Positions 9,358-17,904 of a DNA stretch of 64,000 nt are shown here, piece by piece; positions within the stretch are counted from its first letter, which is position 1; each line of letters begins with the position of its first letter. Below the pieces are notes generated by a model. It was not told the origin of the DNA. It did no database searches and was given only the letters and a program-made list of their open reading frames with translations. Location of the stretch: NCBI RefSeq assembly GCF_010731815.2, contig NZ_AP022593.1:1240001-1304000 (forward strand), given 5' to 3'. Position numbers and translations under genes: made by a program. The DNA is from Mycolicibacterium arabiense (GTDB lineage Bacteria > Actinomycetota > Actinomycetes > Mycobacteriales > Mycobacteriaceae).

Positions 9358-9759
9358 ATGAAACACGGCGAAGAGCTGAGTTTCGACGACGATGGTCGGC
9401 CGGTTCTCATCACTCGTGCGGCAATTCCCTACGAGGAGCAGCACCGTGAGCGGGTGCGGAAGTACCTCAAGATCATGTCCTTCCGCATCCCGGCGCTGCT
9501 GCTCGCTGCTGGTGCCTACGGCATCTGGCACAACGGACTCATCTCGCTGGCGATCCTCGTCGCCTCGATTCCGCTGCCCTGGATCGCCGTGCTGATCGCC
9601 AACGACCGTCCTCCGCGCACGGCCGAGGAACCACGTCGATTCGACAACCGGCGCAAGATTCCGCTCTTCCCCACCGCGGAACGGCCGGCCCTACAGGGTT
9701 ATCGCGCACCGATCTCCCAAGCCGAACCGGCACCGCCGCGGTTCGACGTTCCCGACTGA
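9358..9759 (+). CDS. DUF3099 membrane protein (Rv2709-like)
   Basis: A 133-residue protein with the DUF3099 opening VLITRAAIPYEEQHRERVRKY, then two adjacent hydrophobic segments (FRIPALLLAAGAYGIWHNG and ISLAILVASIPLPWIAVLI, residues ~47-88), and a hydrophilic Pro-rich C-terminus. It is probably a hairpin membrane protein with both ends in the cytosol. The ATG at 9358 is chosen over the upstream TTG at 9340 because it begins MKHGEEL and keeps a normal spacing from the upstream promoter region. Syntenic with the gene before sigB in M. tuberculosis. Confidence 0.82.
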   Translation: MKHGEELSFDDDGRPVLITRAAIPYEEQHRERVRKYLKIMSFRIPALLLAAGAYGIWHNGLISLAILVASIPLPWIAVLIANDRPPRTAEEPRRFDNRRKIPLFPTAERPALQGYRAPISQAEPAPPRFDVPD

Positions 9760-9843
9760 GGAAGATCTTGCCCACTTCTCAGGACATTCTCAGGTCGAGG
9801 GTGAAAAACAGCAGCTCAGGACGTGTGTAAGCGGCAATCCCGG

Positions 9844-9870
9844 GGAACTCTTTGGACCATCACGACGTTG
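9844..9870 (+). promoter_or_regulatory. SigE/SigH-type stress promoter of sigB
   Basis: GGAAC (9844-9848), an 18-nt spacer, then GTTG (9867-9870), fitting the -35/-10 of ECF sigma factors SigE/SigH. sigB is an established member of those regulons in M. tuberculosis. It lies 37 nt before the sigB ATG. Confidence 0.75.
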
Positions 9871-9907
9871 TAGTCCATGACAGTTCCAGCCGAGCAGGAG
9901 GCCTTGA

Positions 9908-10864
9908 ATGGTTGCCACCGCAAGCCGTATAGATTCCGATTTGGACAGCCAGAGCCCAGCCGCCGACTTGGTGCGCGTGTATCTGAACGGCATCGGCAAG
10001 ACCGCCCTCCTGACGGCTGCCGACGAAGTCGAGTTGGCCAAGCGCATCGAGGCGGGTCTGTACGCGCAACACCTGCTGGCTACCAAGAAGCGGCTCGGCG
10101 ACGCACGCAAGCGCGACCTGGCGGCAGTGGCCCGCGACGGTGAGGCCGCCCGCAGGCACCTACTGGAGGCCAACCTCCGACTGGTCGTCTCGCTGGCGAA
10201 GCGCTACACCGGTCGCGGCATGCCGCTGCTCGACCTGATCCAAGAGGGCAACCTCGGCCTGATCCGCGCGATGGAGAAGTTCGACTACGCCAAGGGTTTC
10301 AAGTTCTCGACGTACGCGACGTGGTGGATCCGCCAGGCGATCACGCGTGGCATGGCCGACCAGAGCCGCACCATCCGGCTTCCCGTCCACCTCGTCGAGC
10401 AGGTCAACAAGCTGGCGCGCATCAAGCGCGAGATGCACCAGAACCTCGGCCGTGAGGCCACCGACGAGGAACTGGCCGAGGAGTCGGGCATCCCGGCCGA
10501 GAAGATCGCCGATCTGCTCGAGCACAGCCGCGACCCGGTGAGCCTGGACATGCCGGTCGGCAGCGACGAGGAGGCACCGCTGGGTGACTTCATCGAGGAC
10601 GCGGAGGCCATGTCGGCCGAGAACGCCGTGATCTCCGAGCTGCTGCACACCGACATCCGCCACGTGCTGGCCACTCTCGACGAGCGCGAGCAGCAGGTGA
10701 TCCGGCTGCGCTTCGGGCTCGACGACGGACAGCCCCGCACACTGGACCAGATCGGCAAGCTGTTCGGGCTGTCCCGCGAGCGGGTCCGTCAGATCGAGCG
10801 CGAGGTCATGGCGAAGCTGCGCCACGGCGATCGCGCCGAGCGACTCCGCTCCTACGCCAGCTGA
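9908..10864 (+). CDS. sigB: alternative principal-like sigma factor SigB
   Basis: A 318-residue group 2 sigma factor used in stress and stationary phase; non-essential partner of SigA. It starts directly at region 1.2 ([20 protein letters not shown]), lacking the long N-terminal tail of SigA. Region 2 ([34 protein letters not shown]), region 3 ([20 protein letters not shown]) and region 4 ([20 protein letters not shown]) are intact. The ATG at 9908 has a GCAGGAGG ribosome site. It sits beside ideR as in all mycobacteria. An ECF-type promoter precedes it and a strong hairpin follows. Confidence 0.97.
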   Translation: MVATASRIDSDLDSQSPAADLVRVYLNGIGKTALLTAADEVELAKRIEAGLYAQHLLATKKRLGDARKRDLAAVARDGEAARRHLLEANLRLVVSLAKRYTGRGMPLLDLIQEGNLGLIRAMEKFDYAKGFKFSTYATWWIRQAITRGMADQSRTIRLPVHLVEQVNKLARIKREMHQNLGREATDEELAEESGIPAEKIADLLEHSRDPVSLDMPVGSDEEAPLGDFIEDAEAMSAENAVISELLHTDIRHVLATLDEREQQVIRLRFGLDDGQPRTLDQIGKLFGLSRERVRQIEREVMAKLRHGDRAERLRSYAS

Positions 10865-10900
10865 CACCCAGCGCCGAGAGGCGCCGAAGCACACCACCGT

Positions 10901-10932
10901 TGATGCCCGCCGCGACCCCGCGGCGGGCATCA
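10901..10932 (+). terminator. strong stem-loop terminator after sigB
   Basis: A perfect 14-bp inverted repeat (TGATGCCCGCCGCG, loop ACCC, CGCGGCGGGCATCA) centred 52 nt after the sigB stop. It lacks a U-tract, as is usual in mycobacteria, and separates sigB transcription from ideR. Confidence 0.75.
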
Positions 10933-10979
10933 CATTGTGACGCGAGCGCGATGGACCCCAGATCAACGTCCGTCACCGG

Positions 10980-10985
10980 TAGACT
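10980..10985 (+). promoter_or_regulatory. candidate -10 element for ideR
   Basis: TAGACT matches TAnnnT and lies 23 nt before the ideR ATG, downstream of the sigB hairpin. A short leader with the GGAGG ribosome site (10996-11000) would result. Confidence 0.4.
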
Positions 10986-11008
10986 CGACCGCGACGGAGG
11001 GCGGCACC

Positions 11009-11698
11009 ATGAACGATCTCATCGACACCACCGAGATGTATCTGCGGACCATCTACGACCTCGAAGAAGAGGGCGTGGTGCCTCTGCGCGCCCGCATCGC
11101 CGAACGCCTCGAGCAGAGCGGCCCGACCGTCAGCCAGACCGTGTCCCGCATGGAGCGCGACGGCCTGCTGCACGTGGCGGGCGACCGTCACCTGGAACTG
11201 ACCGAGAAGGGCCGCGCGCTGGCCGTCTCCGTGATGCGCAAGCACCGGCTCGCCGAGCGGCTGCTGGTCGACGTCATCGGACTGCCCTGGGAGGAAGTCC
11301 ACGCCGAGGCCTGTCGCTGGGAACACGTGATGAGCGAGGACGTCGAGCGCCGGCTGGTGCGCGTGCTGGACAACCCCACGACGTCGCCGTTCGGCAACCC
11401 GATCCCCGGCCTGTCGGATCTGGGCGTCACGCACCCCAACGCCGAGGACATGAACCTGGTGCGGCTCACCGAACTACCGGTGGGCTTCCCGATCGCCGTG
11501 CGCGTCCGTCAGCTGACCGAGCACGTGCAAGGCGACATCGGGCTGATCAGCAGGCTCAAGGATGCCGGCGTCGTGCCGAATGCCCGTGTGACGGTTCAGG
11601 TCGGCGAACACGGCAGCGTCATGATCGTCATCCCCGGCCACGAGCAGGTCGAACTCCCCCACGACATGGCCCACGCGGTCAAGGTCGAGAAGGTCTAA
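11009..11698 (+). CDS. ideR: iron-dependent repressor IdeR
   Basis: A 229-residue DtxR-family regulator that, with Fe(II), represses siderophore genes and activates iron storage genes. N-terminal winged helix (MNDLIDTTEMYLRTIYDLEE, ARIAERLEQSGPTVSQTVSR), dimerisation/metal-binding domain (HVMSEDVERRL, GNPIPG), and a C-terminal SH3-like domain (VPNARVTVQVGEHGSVMIVI). The ATG at 11009 matches the invariant family N-terminus and has a GGAGG site; the frame is open 72 nt further upstream, but that part lacks homology. Its 3' end overlaps the convergent DUF4192 gene by 4 bp. Confidence 0.97.
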   Translation: MNDLIDTTEMYLRTIYDLEEEGVVPLRARIAERLEQSGPTVSQTVSRMERDGLLHVAGDRHLELTEKGRALAVSVMRKHRLAERLLVDVIGLPWEEVHAEACRWEHVMSEDVERRLVRVLDNPTTSPFGNPIPGLSDLGVTHPNAEDMNLVRLTELPVGFPIAVRVRQLTEHVQGDIGLISRLKDAGVVPNARVTVQVGEHGSVMIVIPGHEQVELPHDMAHAVKVEKV

Positions 11699-12750
11699 CC
11701 GGCCCGTCGGTCGAAGGGCTGACGCGGCGGCAGCGACACGCCGATCCGCGCTGCCACGCGGAACCCGCTGAGCCCGAGTTCGCGGATCTGTTCCGGGCGC
11801 ATCCCCCGCTGCAGTGCCTCGTCGAGCATCCGGGCCATCTCGTGCGTCGGATCGCAGTCGATCGCCGCATCCAGCGAGATGCCCGCCAGCGGGCCGTCGC
11901 CACGGGCGTAGGCCGAGAACGCCAACAGCACCAGTGCGTCGGCGCGCCACGGGCTCGGCAGGCTGCGCGCCAACGTCGACCACAGCGACTCCCCCTGTGC
12001 GGCCTTCGATCCCACCGCCAGCGCGTAGAGCACGTCGCGCACGTGTGGATTGCGCAGCGCACACGCCAGGCGTGCGGCATCGGCGTCCGACGGCCGCTCG
12101 CCCCGCGCCGCCGCCGACGCGGCGACCATCGCCGCTTCGACGTCCGCCCGCGTGGCCGCGTCGTCGCGTGGCCGTTTGGCGCGTGCCGCCATCGCCTCGA
12201 CGATCGCGGCCTCGAGCGCCGCGGTGTGGTCCGCGTCGGAGATGGCGATCACGTCCTGCAGTTCGGAGCGGCGCTGGTAGAGCCGGCGGCCGTCCAGCAC
12301 GGCCGCCGCGGCCACCGGCGAGGACGACGGATCCTCCACGGACCCACCGCGGCCGCACCCGTCGGCGCAATGCCACCGCGCACCGGCGGCGATCCGCTCG
12401 ACGACGTGGACGTCGCGCAACTCGATGCCCTGGCCGTCCAGGGCGTCGGTGAGTACCTCGGCGAGGAATCGGTGGTCGTCGTTGCACATGCGGCAGCCCG
12501 CACCCAGCTCGTCCACGATGACCGCTATGGCCGCCTCGGGCGCTCCCCTCGCAGCCACCTCGGCCAGGTGTGCCAAGTGGTCGTCGAGGGCCGTGTCGAG
12601 GTCCACGCGCATCACGCAGCCCAGCTCGCCGCGGTCGAGGGTGACCAGGACGAGCGATTGTTCGGGGACGAAGCCCAGCACGGCGGGTAGCGCGGCGATC
12701 AGCGCCCCAGGTCGATTCAGGTGGAAGTCGGAGTCGGGTGAGGTCGTCAT
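11695..12750 (-). CDS. DUF4192 protein (Rv2712c-like)
   Basis: A 351-residue cytosolic protein of the actinobacterial DUF4192 family. The diagnostic N-terminus is FHLNRPGALIAALPAVLGFVPEQSLVLVTL, read here as two adjoining stretches, followed by MRVDLDT. Later a QRRSELQDVIAI segment, ADALVLLAFSAYARGDGPLA and ISLDAAIDCDPTHEMARMLDEA resemble a TPR-like helical end. The cluster HCADGCGRGG is Cys/His-rich. Function is unknown. It follows ideR convergently, as Rv2712c does in M. tuberculosis. Confidence 0.82.
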   Translation of the reverse strand: MTTSPDSDFHLNRPGALIAALPAVLGFVPEQSLVLVTLDRGELGCVMRVDLDTALDDHLAHLAEVAARGAPEAAIAVIVDELGAGCRMCNDDHRFLAEVLTDALDGQGIELRDVHVVERIAAGARWHCADGCGRGGSVEDPSSSPVAAAAVLDGRRLYQRRSELQDVIAISDADHTAALEAAIVEAMAARAKRPRDDAATRADVEAAMVAASAAARGERPSDADAARLACALRNPHVRDVLYALAVGSKAAQGESLWSTLARSLPSPWRADALVLLAFSAYARGDGPLAGISLDAAIDCDPTHEMARMLDEALQRGMRPEQIRELGLSGFRVAARIGVSLPPRQPFDRRAG

Positions 12751-12857
12751 GGACCAAGGTCACCGCACGGCACCGTCGAAACCCGTGCCGCGAACCCGCC
12801 GACGGGTGCCCGCTGTGGACGAACCCGCGACTGGGGATGGATCTGCCGGGTCGCCGC

Positions 12858-15395
12858 CTACGGCGACGAACCCGAGCCGTCCGTGGAACCGGTTCCCGCC
12901 GAATCCGTGCCGCCGGTGGTGGAGCCGTCCGTGGTGGAGCCACCGGTCGTGCCGCCGTCGGTGGTCGACCCCGTGGTCGTCGAACCGTCGGTGGCCGTGC
13001 CGGTGGGCGCAGTCCCCGTCGGCGCGGTGACCTCGTTCGTCGCGGTCGGATCGGCCGTCGGTTCGGTCGACGCGCTGGGCTCCGCGACCGTCGACCCCTC
13101 GACGGGAACGTCCGCAGGTGCGCTCGGCGCCGTCGGTGCGACCGATGCCGCCGTCGACGACGGTGCGGTGCTGCTGGGCGCACTGGTGGTCGCGTCCGCG
13201 GTCGCCGTCGAGGTGGGGAACGTTCCCGGCTGATCCGCCTCCACGATGGCCTTGATCCTGGTCTCGTAGGCATCGAGCTGGGCTTCGATCTCCTCCGGCG
13301 GCACCTCGCCCGCTTCGATGGCCTCGCCGTAGGCGGCGATCTCCGTCCACAGGGCGTCGAGTTCGGCCATCGCCTCCTCCGACAGCGGCTCGTCGAGCGT
13401 GACGAACAACTGCCGGGCCAGCGCGTAGGTCAGACAGTTCACGCAGTCGTAGTTCAGCGCGCCGGCGAGGTTCTGCGGCGCTACTACGTTGTCGCCCGCC
13501 TCGTCCTCGTCGATGACGAAGACGACCTGGAACGCGACGGCCACGGCCGAACACGACGAACACGACGCGTAGGCCTGGGCTTCGTTGACGTTCGTGACAT
13601 CGGTCTCGTCGGTGGTCCACACCATGGCGAACGCGGCCTCGTACTCCGTGGTGCCGTCGGTGGTGTTGACCGCCAGCGCCTGCGTGTCACCCGGGCCGGG
13701 GGCCAGTGGCTTGTCGACCGGGAAGACCCAGCCCTGGTCTGCGCCGGGGGTCGCCGCGGTGGCGGCGTATCCACCGCCGCCGCCGCCGGGCGCCGCGGGC
13801 GCCTTCGGTACGAGGATGACGGCGAGTTCGGGTGCCCGCTTGACCGGGCGCGGGGTATTTGTGTCCCAAACCGCCTGCAGGACACCCTGCTTGCCCTTGA
13901 AGAGGGTGGGAGCCGACACCGCGCGGGGTGCGACGTCCCCGGTGACCGGTTCGGCGATCCGATCGCTGTCCAACGCGTAGACGATGTCGCCGATCGTGCC
14001 CCGCTCGTCCGGGCTGATCGGCCGGTAGTTGTCCTCCCGCGGCAGCCAGGCGTAGCCCACCGCGCCGACGACGGCGACGCCCAATGCTGCGACCAGGATT
14101 CGCCTCACCGGCTTGCCCTCGGTACTCGTCCACGCCGCGGAACTCGACTGCCGGACGAACCGGATCAGCATGTAGAGCACACCGGCGACGGGGATGACGA
14201 TGGCCACCATCGCCAGCACCCGTGCGGTGGCCTGGACCATGTCGCCCTCGGCCCACGCCGTACCGAGCACGTCCTGCTGTCTGCCCAGGCTCGCCCACGC
14301 GGTGCCGATCAGACGTGGAAGCGCGATGACGGCCGCGGCGAGCGCGCTGAGGAGGAGCGGGATCACCACGATCACCCAGCAGGTGACCAGAATCCGGGCC
14401 CAGGGCTTGAGCAGGCGGGCACCGGGGTCACCCCACCGCCACGGCAGCGCGCCGAGGAGTGTCGGCTTGATGCGCGAGTACAGGTCGGGCACGCCCGTGA
14501 GGTCGGCGAGCACGTGGTAGCCGTCGAAACGCACCATGGGCGCCAGTTGGCGCAGCATCTGCAGGATCTGAGTCGCGACGACGAGCAGCAGGGCGTCGTA
14601 GCGCAGCCACCACCACAGTGCGGTGATGCCAACGGCGACTATCGCGTTGAAGTAGAGCCCGCCGAGGTCGGTGCGCACCCGACCGGCCCGGCCGAGGCGA
14701 TAGGAGTCGGTGACGTCGGTGTAGAACGCCGGCCACACCAGGTAGAGGCCGACGCCCATGACCCCGGGCGTGGAGCCGCCGTACCGCGCTGCCGCGGCGT
14801 GCCCGAACTCGTGGAAGCCCGCGGACGCGATGGTGACGGCGAAGACCAGGATCAGCAGCCCCGGACGCTCGAAGGCGTCATAGGCCGCCGACGCCAGGCC
14901 CTTCTCGAGGAAGACCCACCAGCACACGACGGCGAACGCAGCCAGCATCGGTACGACAACCCGTGGCCGGAACAGGACGCGGAACGGGTCGGTGAGGCGG
15001 CGGGTGCGGTCCGGATCGGTCACCGCGTAGCGAAAGCGCAGTCCTAGCAACGGATTGCGCTTCTTCAGTACGGGCTGTCCGCCGTCTGCCCGCACCAGCA
15101 GACCCAGCGGCCGCAGCTGCTTGTCGACCAGGTGGTCGACGTTGTCGGCACTGACCGTTCGGCCGGTCGACTCCGACACCGCAGCGGCGATGTCGGCGGA
15201 GCTGTGGTGCCCGTCGCTCTCCCGAAGGATGGCGTAGAGCAGCGGCGTGAGTTGGACCGTCTGCCCGTCCGCTCGACGAGCTAGAGACGGCGGAACCCGG
15301 TAACCGGATCCCGCCATCTCTCCGATCAGCTCGACCCCGTCGGCGCGCCTCGGACCGGCGTCGACCGATTCCGATCCATGCGTGGACACCGTCAT
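12858..15395 (-). CDS. membrane M50-type 'peptide zinc metalloprotease' with N-terminal PqqD-like domain and C-terminal Cys-pair domain
   Basis: An 845-residue protein. Residues ~30-100 look like a PqqD-type winged helix (RiPP recognition element). Hydrophobic segments begin at ~146; HEFGH at 195-199 is the M50 zinc/catalytic motif inside one, and APMVRFDGYHVLADL (285-299; Asp291 probable third ligand) is diagnostic of the 'putative peptide zinc metalloprotease' group. Further membrane spans lie near 335-360, 393-414 and 432-450. Residues ~450-720 are probably extracytoplasmic, with C612-S-S-C615 and C651-V-N-C654. The last ~125 residues are a Ser/Thr/Gly-rich tail. It lies 40 bp downstream of the duplicated protein gene, in the same orientation, so the two form an operon. 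Substrate processing or export is inferred. Confidence 0.85.
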   Translation of the reverse strand: MTVSTHGSESVDAGPRRADGVELIGEMAGSGYRVPPSLARRADGQTVQLTPLLYAILRESDGHHSSADIAAAVSESTGRTVSADNVDHLVDKQLRPLGLLVRADGGQPVLKKRNPLLGLRFRYAVTDPDRTRRLTDPFRVLFRPRVVVPMLAAFAVVCWWVFLEKGLASAAYDAFERPGLLILVFAVTIASAGFHEFGHAAAARYGGSTPGVMGVGLYLVWPAFYTDVTDSYRLGRAGRVRTDLGGLYFNAIVAVGITALWWWLRYDALLLVVATQILQMLRQLAPMVRFDGYHVLADLTGVPDLYSRIKPTLLGALPWRWGDPGARLLKPWARILVTCWVIVVIPLLLSALAAAVIALPRLIGTAWASLGRQQDVLGTAWAEGDMVQATARVLAMVAIVIPVAGVLYMLIRFVRQSSSAAWTSTEGKPVRRILVAALGVAVVGAVGYAWLPREDNYRPISPDERGTIGDIVYALDSDRIAEPVTGDVAPRAVSAPTLFKGKQGVLQAVWDTNTPRPVKRAPELAVILVPKAPAAPGGGGGGYAATAATPGADQGWVFPVDKPLAPGPGDTQALAVNTTDGTTEYEAAFAMVWTTDETDVTNVNEAQAYASCSSCSAVAVAFQVVFVIDEDEAGDNVVAPQNLAGALNYDCVNCLTYALARQLFVTLDEPLSEEAMAELDALWTEIAAYGEAIEAGEVPPEEIEAQLDAYETRIKAIVEADQPGTFPTSTATADATTSAPSSTAPSSTAASVAPTAPSAPADVPVEGSTVAEPSASTEPTADPTATNEVTAPTGTAPTGTATDGSTTTGSTTDGGTTGGSTTDGSTTGGTDSAGTGSTDGSGSSP

Positions 15396-15435
15396 TTCAG
15401 TTCTCCCGGTGCGGTCGCAGCTCGTCGGTCAGCCG

Positions 15436-16224
15436 TCAGGCGCCCGAGTCCCCCGAGCTGCTGCTCGAGCCGGCATCGCCGGTGCTGCCCGCCGAGCTGC
15501 CGGAGTCACCCGCCGTGCTGCCCGTGCTGCCGGTCGAGTCGCCCTGCGAGATGGTCGAGTCCTGGTTGGCCGTCGCGTTGGCCTCACCGGTGATGCTCTG
15601 GTTGATGATCGCGTCCTGCTGCGCATCGGCGATGGCATCGGAGTCGATCGAGCCGATGTTGGCCGCCACACCGGCGTTGATGGGCGCGGCGACGTTGGCG
15701 TTCGCGGCGACCGCACCACTGATCGGGGCCGCCAGGTCGGTGTCGAGGTCGACGTTCACGTTGACGTTGAGCAGGTTGCCGTCGAGGAGCCCGCCGGTGC
15801 TGGTGTCGATGGCGGGTTCGGTCACCACGCCGCCCGGGTCGGTCGTTCCGTCGGTGCCGTCGGTGCTCGGATCGGTGACCGTGCCGGTCTCGTCGTCGTC
15901 GGTGTCCATGCCCCCCTGTCCGATGTCGCTGACCTGGTTGGACGTGGCGAAGGCGTCGGCGGCGAGCGTCTGGTCCAGCATGACGCCCTGGTCCACGGTC
16001 GCTTGCGCCCCGGAGCCTTCGGACAAGACGTTCGCGCTGGCGGCCGCATCGATCGGCGCGGCGACGTTCAGATTGGCCGCGGCGGCCAGATCGATGGGCG
16101 AGGCCGCGTCGATCGCGACGTCGACGTCGGCGTTCAGGTCGAGGATGGAGACGACTTCCTTGTCCGGCAACGCGATCGCGCTCTCGGCGAGGAGTTCTTC
16201 GGTGGTCAGTCCGTCGGTGCTCAT
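15436..16224 (-). CDS. leader-bearing, internally duplicated Ala/Asn-rich protein, candidate substrate of the adjacent M50 protease
   Basis: A 262-residue protein without a Sec signal peptide. Residues 1-31 look like a leader: acidic, helical, with LPDKEVVSILDLN at 19-31, resembling the LPxREVMSL-type motif seen in many peptide precursors. Two homologous blocks follow (about 28-104 and 152-228), sharing NVAAPI(D/N)A, a Q-rich (M/I)(L/I)(D/N)Q(T/S) patch and an NQ-S-I-QG end. Asp/Thr/Gly-rich linkers separate them, and the C-terminus is a Ser/Gly/Thr-rich tail like that of the protease. The ATG at 16224 is chosen; the open frame above it lacks this leader pattern. NCBI-style names such as 'peptidoglycan-binding' for relatives are not supported by anything visible. 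Confidence 0.75.
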   Translation of the reverse strand: MSTDGLTTEELLAESAIALPDKEVVSILDLNADVDVAIDAASPIDLAAAANLNVAAPIDAAASANVLSEGSGAQATVDQGVMLDQTLAADAFATSNQVSDIGQGGMDTDDDETGTVTDPSTDGTDGTTDPGGVVTEPAIDTSTGGLLDGNLLNVNVNVDLDTDLAAPISGAVAANANVAAPINAGVAANIGSIDSDAIADAQQDAIINQSITGEANATANQDSTISQGDSTGSTGSTAGDSGSSAGSTGDAGSSSSSGDSGA

Positions 16225-16359
16225 GTCACGTTCCAATCCGCTCGGGTCCCGACGGCCGCCGGGGCGCTCGTTTGCTGTGTGGCCGGGGTACCCAACGAAA
16301 TTGACGATCCAACCCACTTTTCGCAGAAAGATCCCGACCTCTCTCGGAAATCAATCCTT

Positions 16360-16376
16360 CGTTATGTTTGCTAACG
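16360..16376. promoter_or_regulatory. inverted repeat in the divergent region between the duplicated-protein gene and sthA
   Basis: CGTTA-N7-TAACG lies in a locally AT-rich stretch (about 16330-16385) of the 264-bp region 16225-16488. It is a plausible operator for the protease cassette; no regulator is identified. A TAGGAC hexamer at 16476-16481, 7 nt before the sthA ATG, could be the sthA -10. Confidence 0.3.
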
Positions 16377-16488
16377 GTTTCCGACACTCCGATGCCCTAG
16401 CCGGCCGGCTCCCTGGCGGTGGTGATGTTCACGCGTTGTTGACGTCCACGGCATCTTCCCGGGACCCGGGCCGCGTAGGACTACTCCC

Positions 16489-17904
16489 ATGGGTTCCACG
16501 CAGGAGTACGACCTCGTCGTCATCGGGTCCGGCCCGGGCGGACAGAAGGCCGCCATCGCCGCGGCCAAGCTCGGCAAGTCGGTCGCCATCATCGAACGCG
16601 GCCGCATGCTCGGCGGGGTCTGCGTCAACACCGGCACCATCCCGTCGAAGACCCTGCGCGAGGCCGTCGTCTATCTGACCGGGATGAGCCAGCGTGAGCT
16701 GTACGGGGCGAGCTACCGGGTCAAGGAGAAGATCACCCCCGCCGACCTGCTGGCCCGCACCCAGCACGTGATCGGCAAGGAGATCGACGTCGTCCGATCG
16801 CAGCTGATGCGCAACCGCATCGACCTCTACGAGGGTCACGCCCGCTTCATCGACGAGCACTCCCTGGTGGTGGAGGATCCGTCCCGCGCGGAGCGAATCA
16901 CCTTGGCGGGCCGCAACATCGTGATCGCCACCGGCACAAGGCCGCTCCGGCCGGCGGGCGTCGACTTCGACACCGAACGCGTCCTCGACAGCGACGGGAT
17001 CCTGGACCTCGAGACCATCCCGTCGTCGATGGTCGTCGTCGGCGCCGGCGTGATCGGCATCGAGTACGCGTCGATGTTCGCCGCGCTCGGCACCAAGGTG
17101 ACCGTGGTCGAGAAGCGCGCCACGATGCTCGACTTCTGCGACCCGGAGATCGTCGAAGCGCTGCGGTTCCACCTGCGCGACCTCGCGGTCACGTTCCGGT
17201 TCGGCGAGGAAGTCACCGCGGTCGACGTCGGCACGGGCGGCACCGTCACCACGCTGGCGAGCGGCAAGCAGATCCCGGCTGACACCGTGATGTACTCCGC
17301 TGGGCGACAGGGTCAGACCGACCACCTCGACCTCCCCGCGGCGGGGCTCGAGGCCGACGCACGCGGCCGGATCTTCGTCGACGACGACTACCAGACGAAG
17401 GTCGACCACATCTACGCCGTCGGCGACGTCATTGGGTTCCCCGCGCTGGCCGCCACGTCGATGGACCAGGGCAGGCTGGCGGCGTACCACGCGTTCGGCG
17501 AGCCCTGCAAGGGCATGACCGAACTGCAACCCATCGGCATCTACTCGATCCCCGAGGTGTCCTACGTCGGCGCCACGGAGGTCGACCTCACCAAGGAGTC
17601 GGTGCCCTACGAGGTGGGCGTGTCCCGCTACCGCGAGCTTGCCCGCGGGCAGATCGCAGGTGACTCCTACGGCATGCTCAAGCTGCTGGTCTCCACCGAT
17701 GACCTCCGCCTGCTCGGCGTCCACATCTTCGGTACCAACGCCACCGAGATGGTGCACATCGGCCAGGCGGTCATGGGCTGCGGCGGCACAGTCGAGTACC
17801 TGGTCGACGCGGTGTTCAACTACCCCACGTTCTCCGAGGCCTACAAGGTCGCCGCGCTCGACGTGATGAACAAGCTGCGCGCGCTCAGCCAGTTCCGCCG
17901 CTAG
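16489..17904 (+). CDS. sthA: soluble pyridine nucleotide transhydrogenase
   Basis: A 471-residue flavoprotein that balances NADPH and NADH pools (Si-specific transhydrogenase) in the cytosol. FAD motif [19 protein letters not shown] at the N-terminus; then [18 protein letters not shown], in which the second redox Cys of the disulfide reductases is replaced, as expected for SthA; then the NAD motif [19 protein letters not shown], and [13 protein letters not shown]. The C-terminal dimerisation domain is intact. It is divergent from the protease cassette, and its end overlaps the convergent lipoprotein gene by 4 bp. Rv2713 synteny agrees. Confidence 0.95.
   Translation: MGSTQEYDLVVIGSGPGGQKAAIAAAKLGKSVAIIERGRMLGGVCVNTGTIPSKTLREAVVYLTGMSQRELYGASYRVKEKITPADLLARTQHVIGKEIDVVRSQLMRNRIDLYEGHARFIDEHSLVVEDPSRAERITLAGRNIVIATGTRPLRPAGVDFDTERVLDSDGILDLETIPSSMVVVGAGVIGIEYASMFAALGTKVTVVEKRATMLDFCDPEIVEALRFHLRDLAVTFRFGEEVTAVDVGTGGTVTTLASGKQIPADTVMYSAGRQGQTDHLDLPAAGLEADARGRIFVDDDYQTKVDHIYAVGDVIGFPALAATSMDQGRLAAYHAFGEPCKGMTELQPIGIYSIPEVSYVGATEVDLTKESVPYEVGVSRYRELARGQIAGDSYGMLKLLVSTDDLRLLGVHIFGTNATEMVHIGQAVMGCGGTVEYLVDAVFNYPTFSEAYKVAALDVMNKLRALSQFRR

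Noticed and set aside
10900..12690. 596-codon plus-strand frame across ideR and the DUF4192 gene
   Set aside because: Arg/Pro/His-rich shadow product; both overlapped genes are firmly identified in other frames.
12738..15047. 769-codon frame antisense to the M50 protease gene
   Set aside because: The opposite strand carries clear M50 motifs, membrane helices and Cys pairs; this frame is low-complexity Arg/Gly/Asp.
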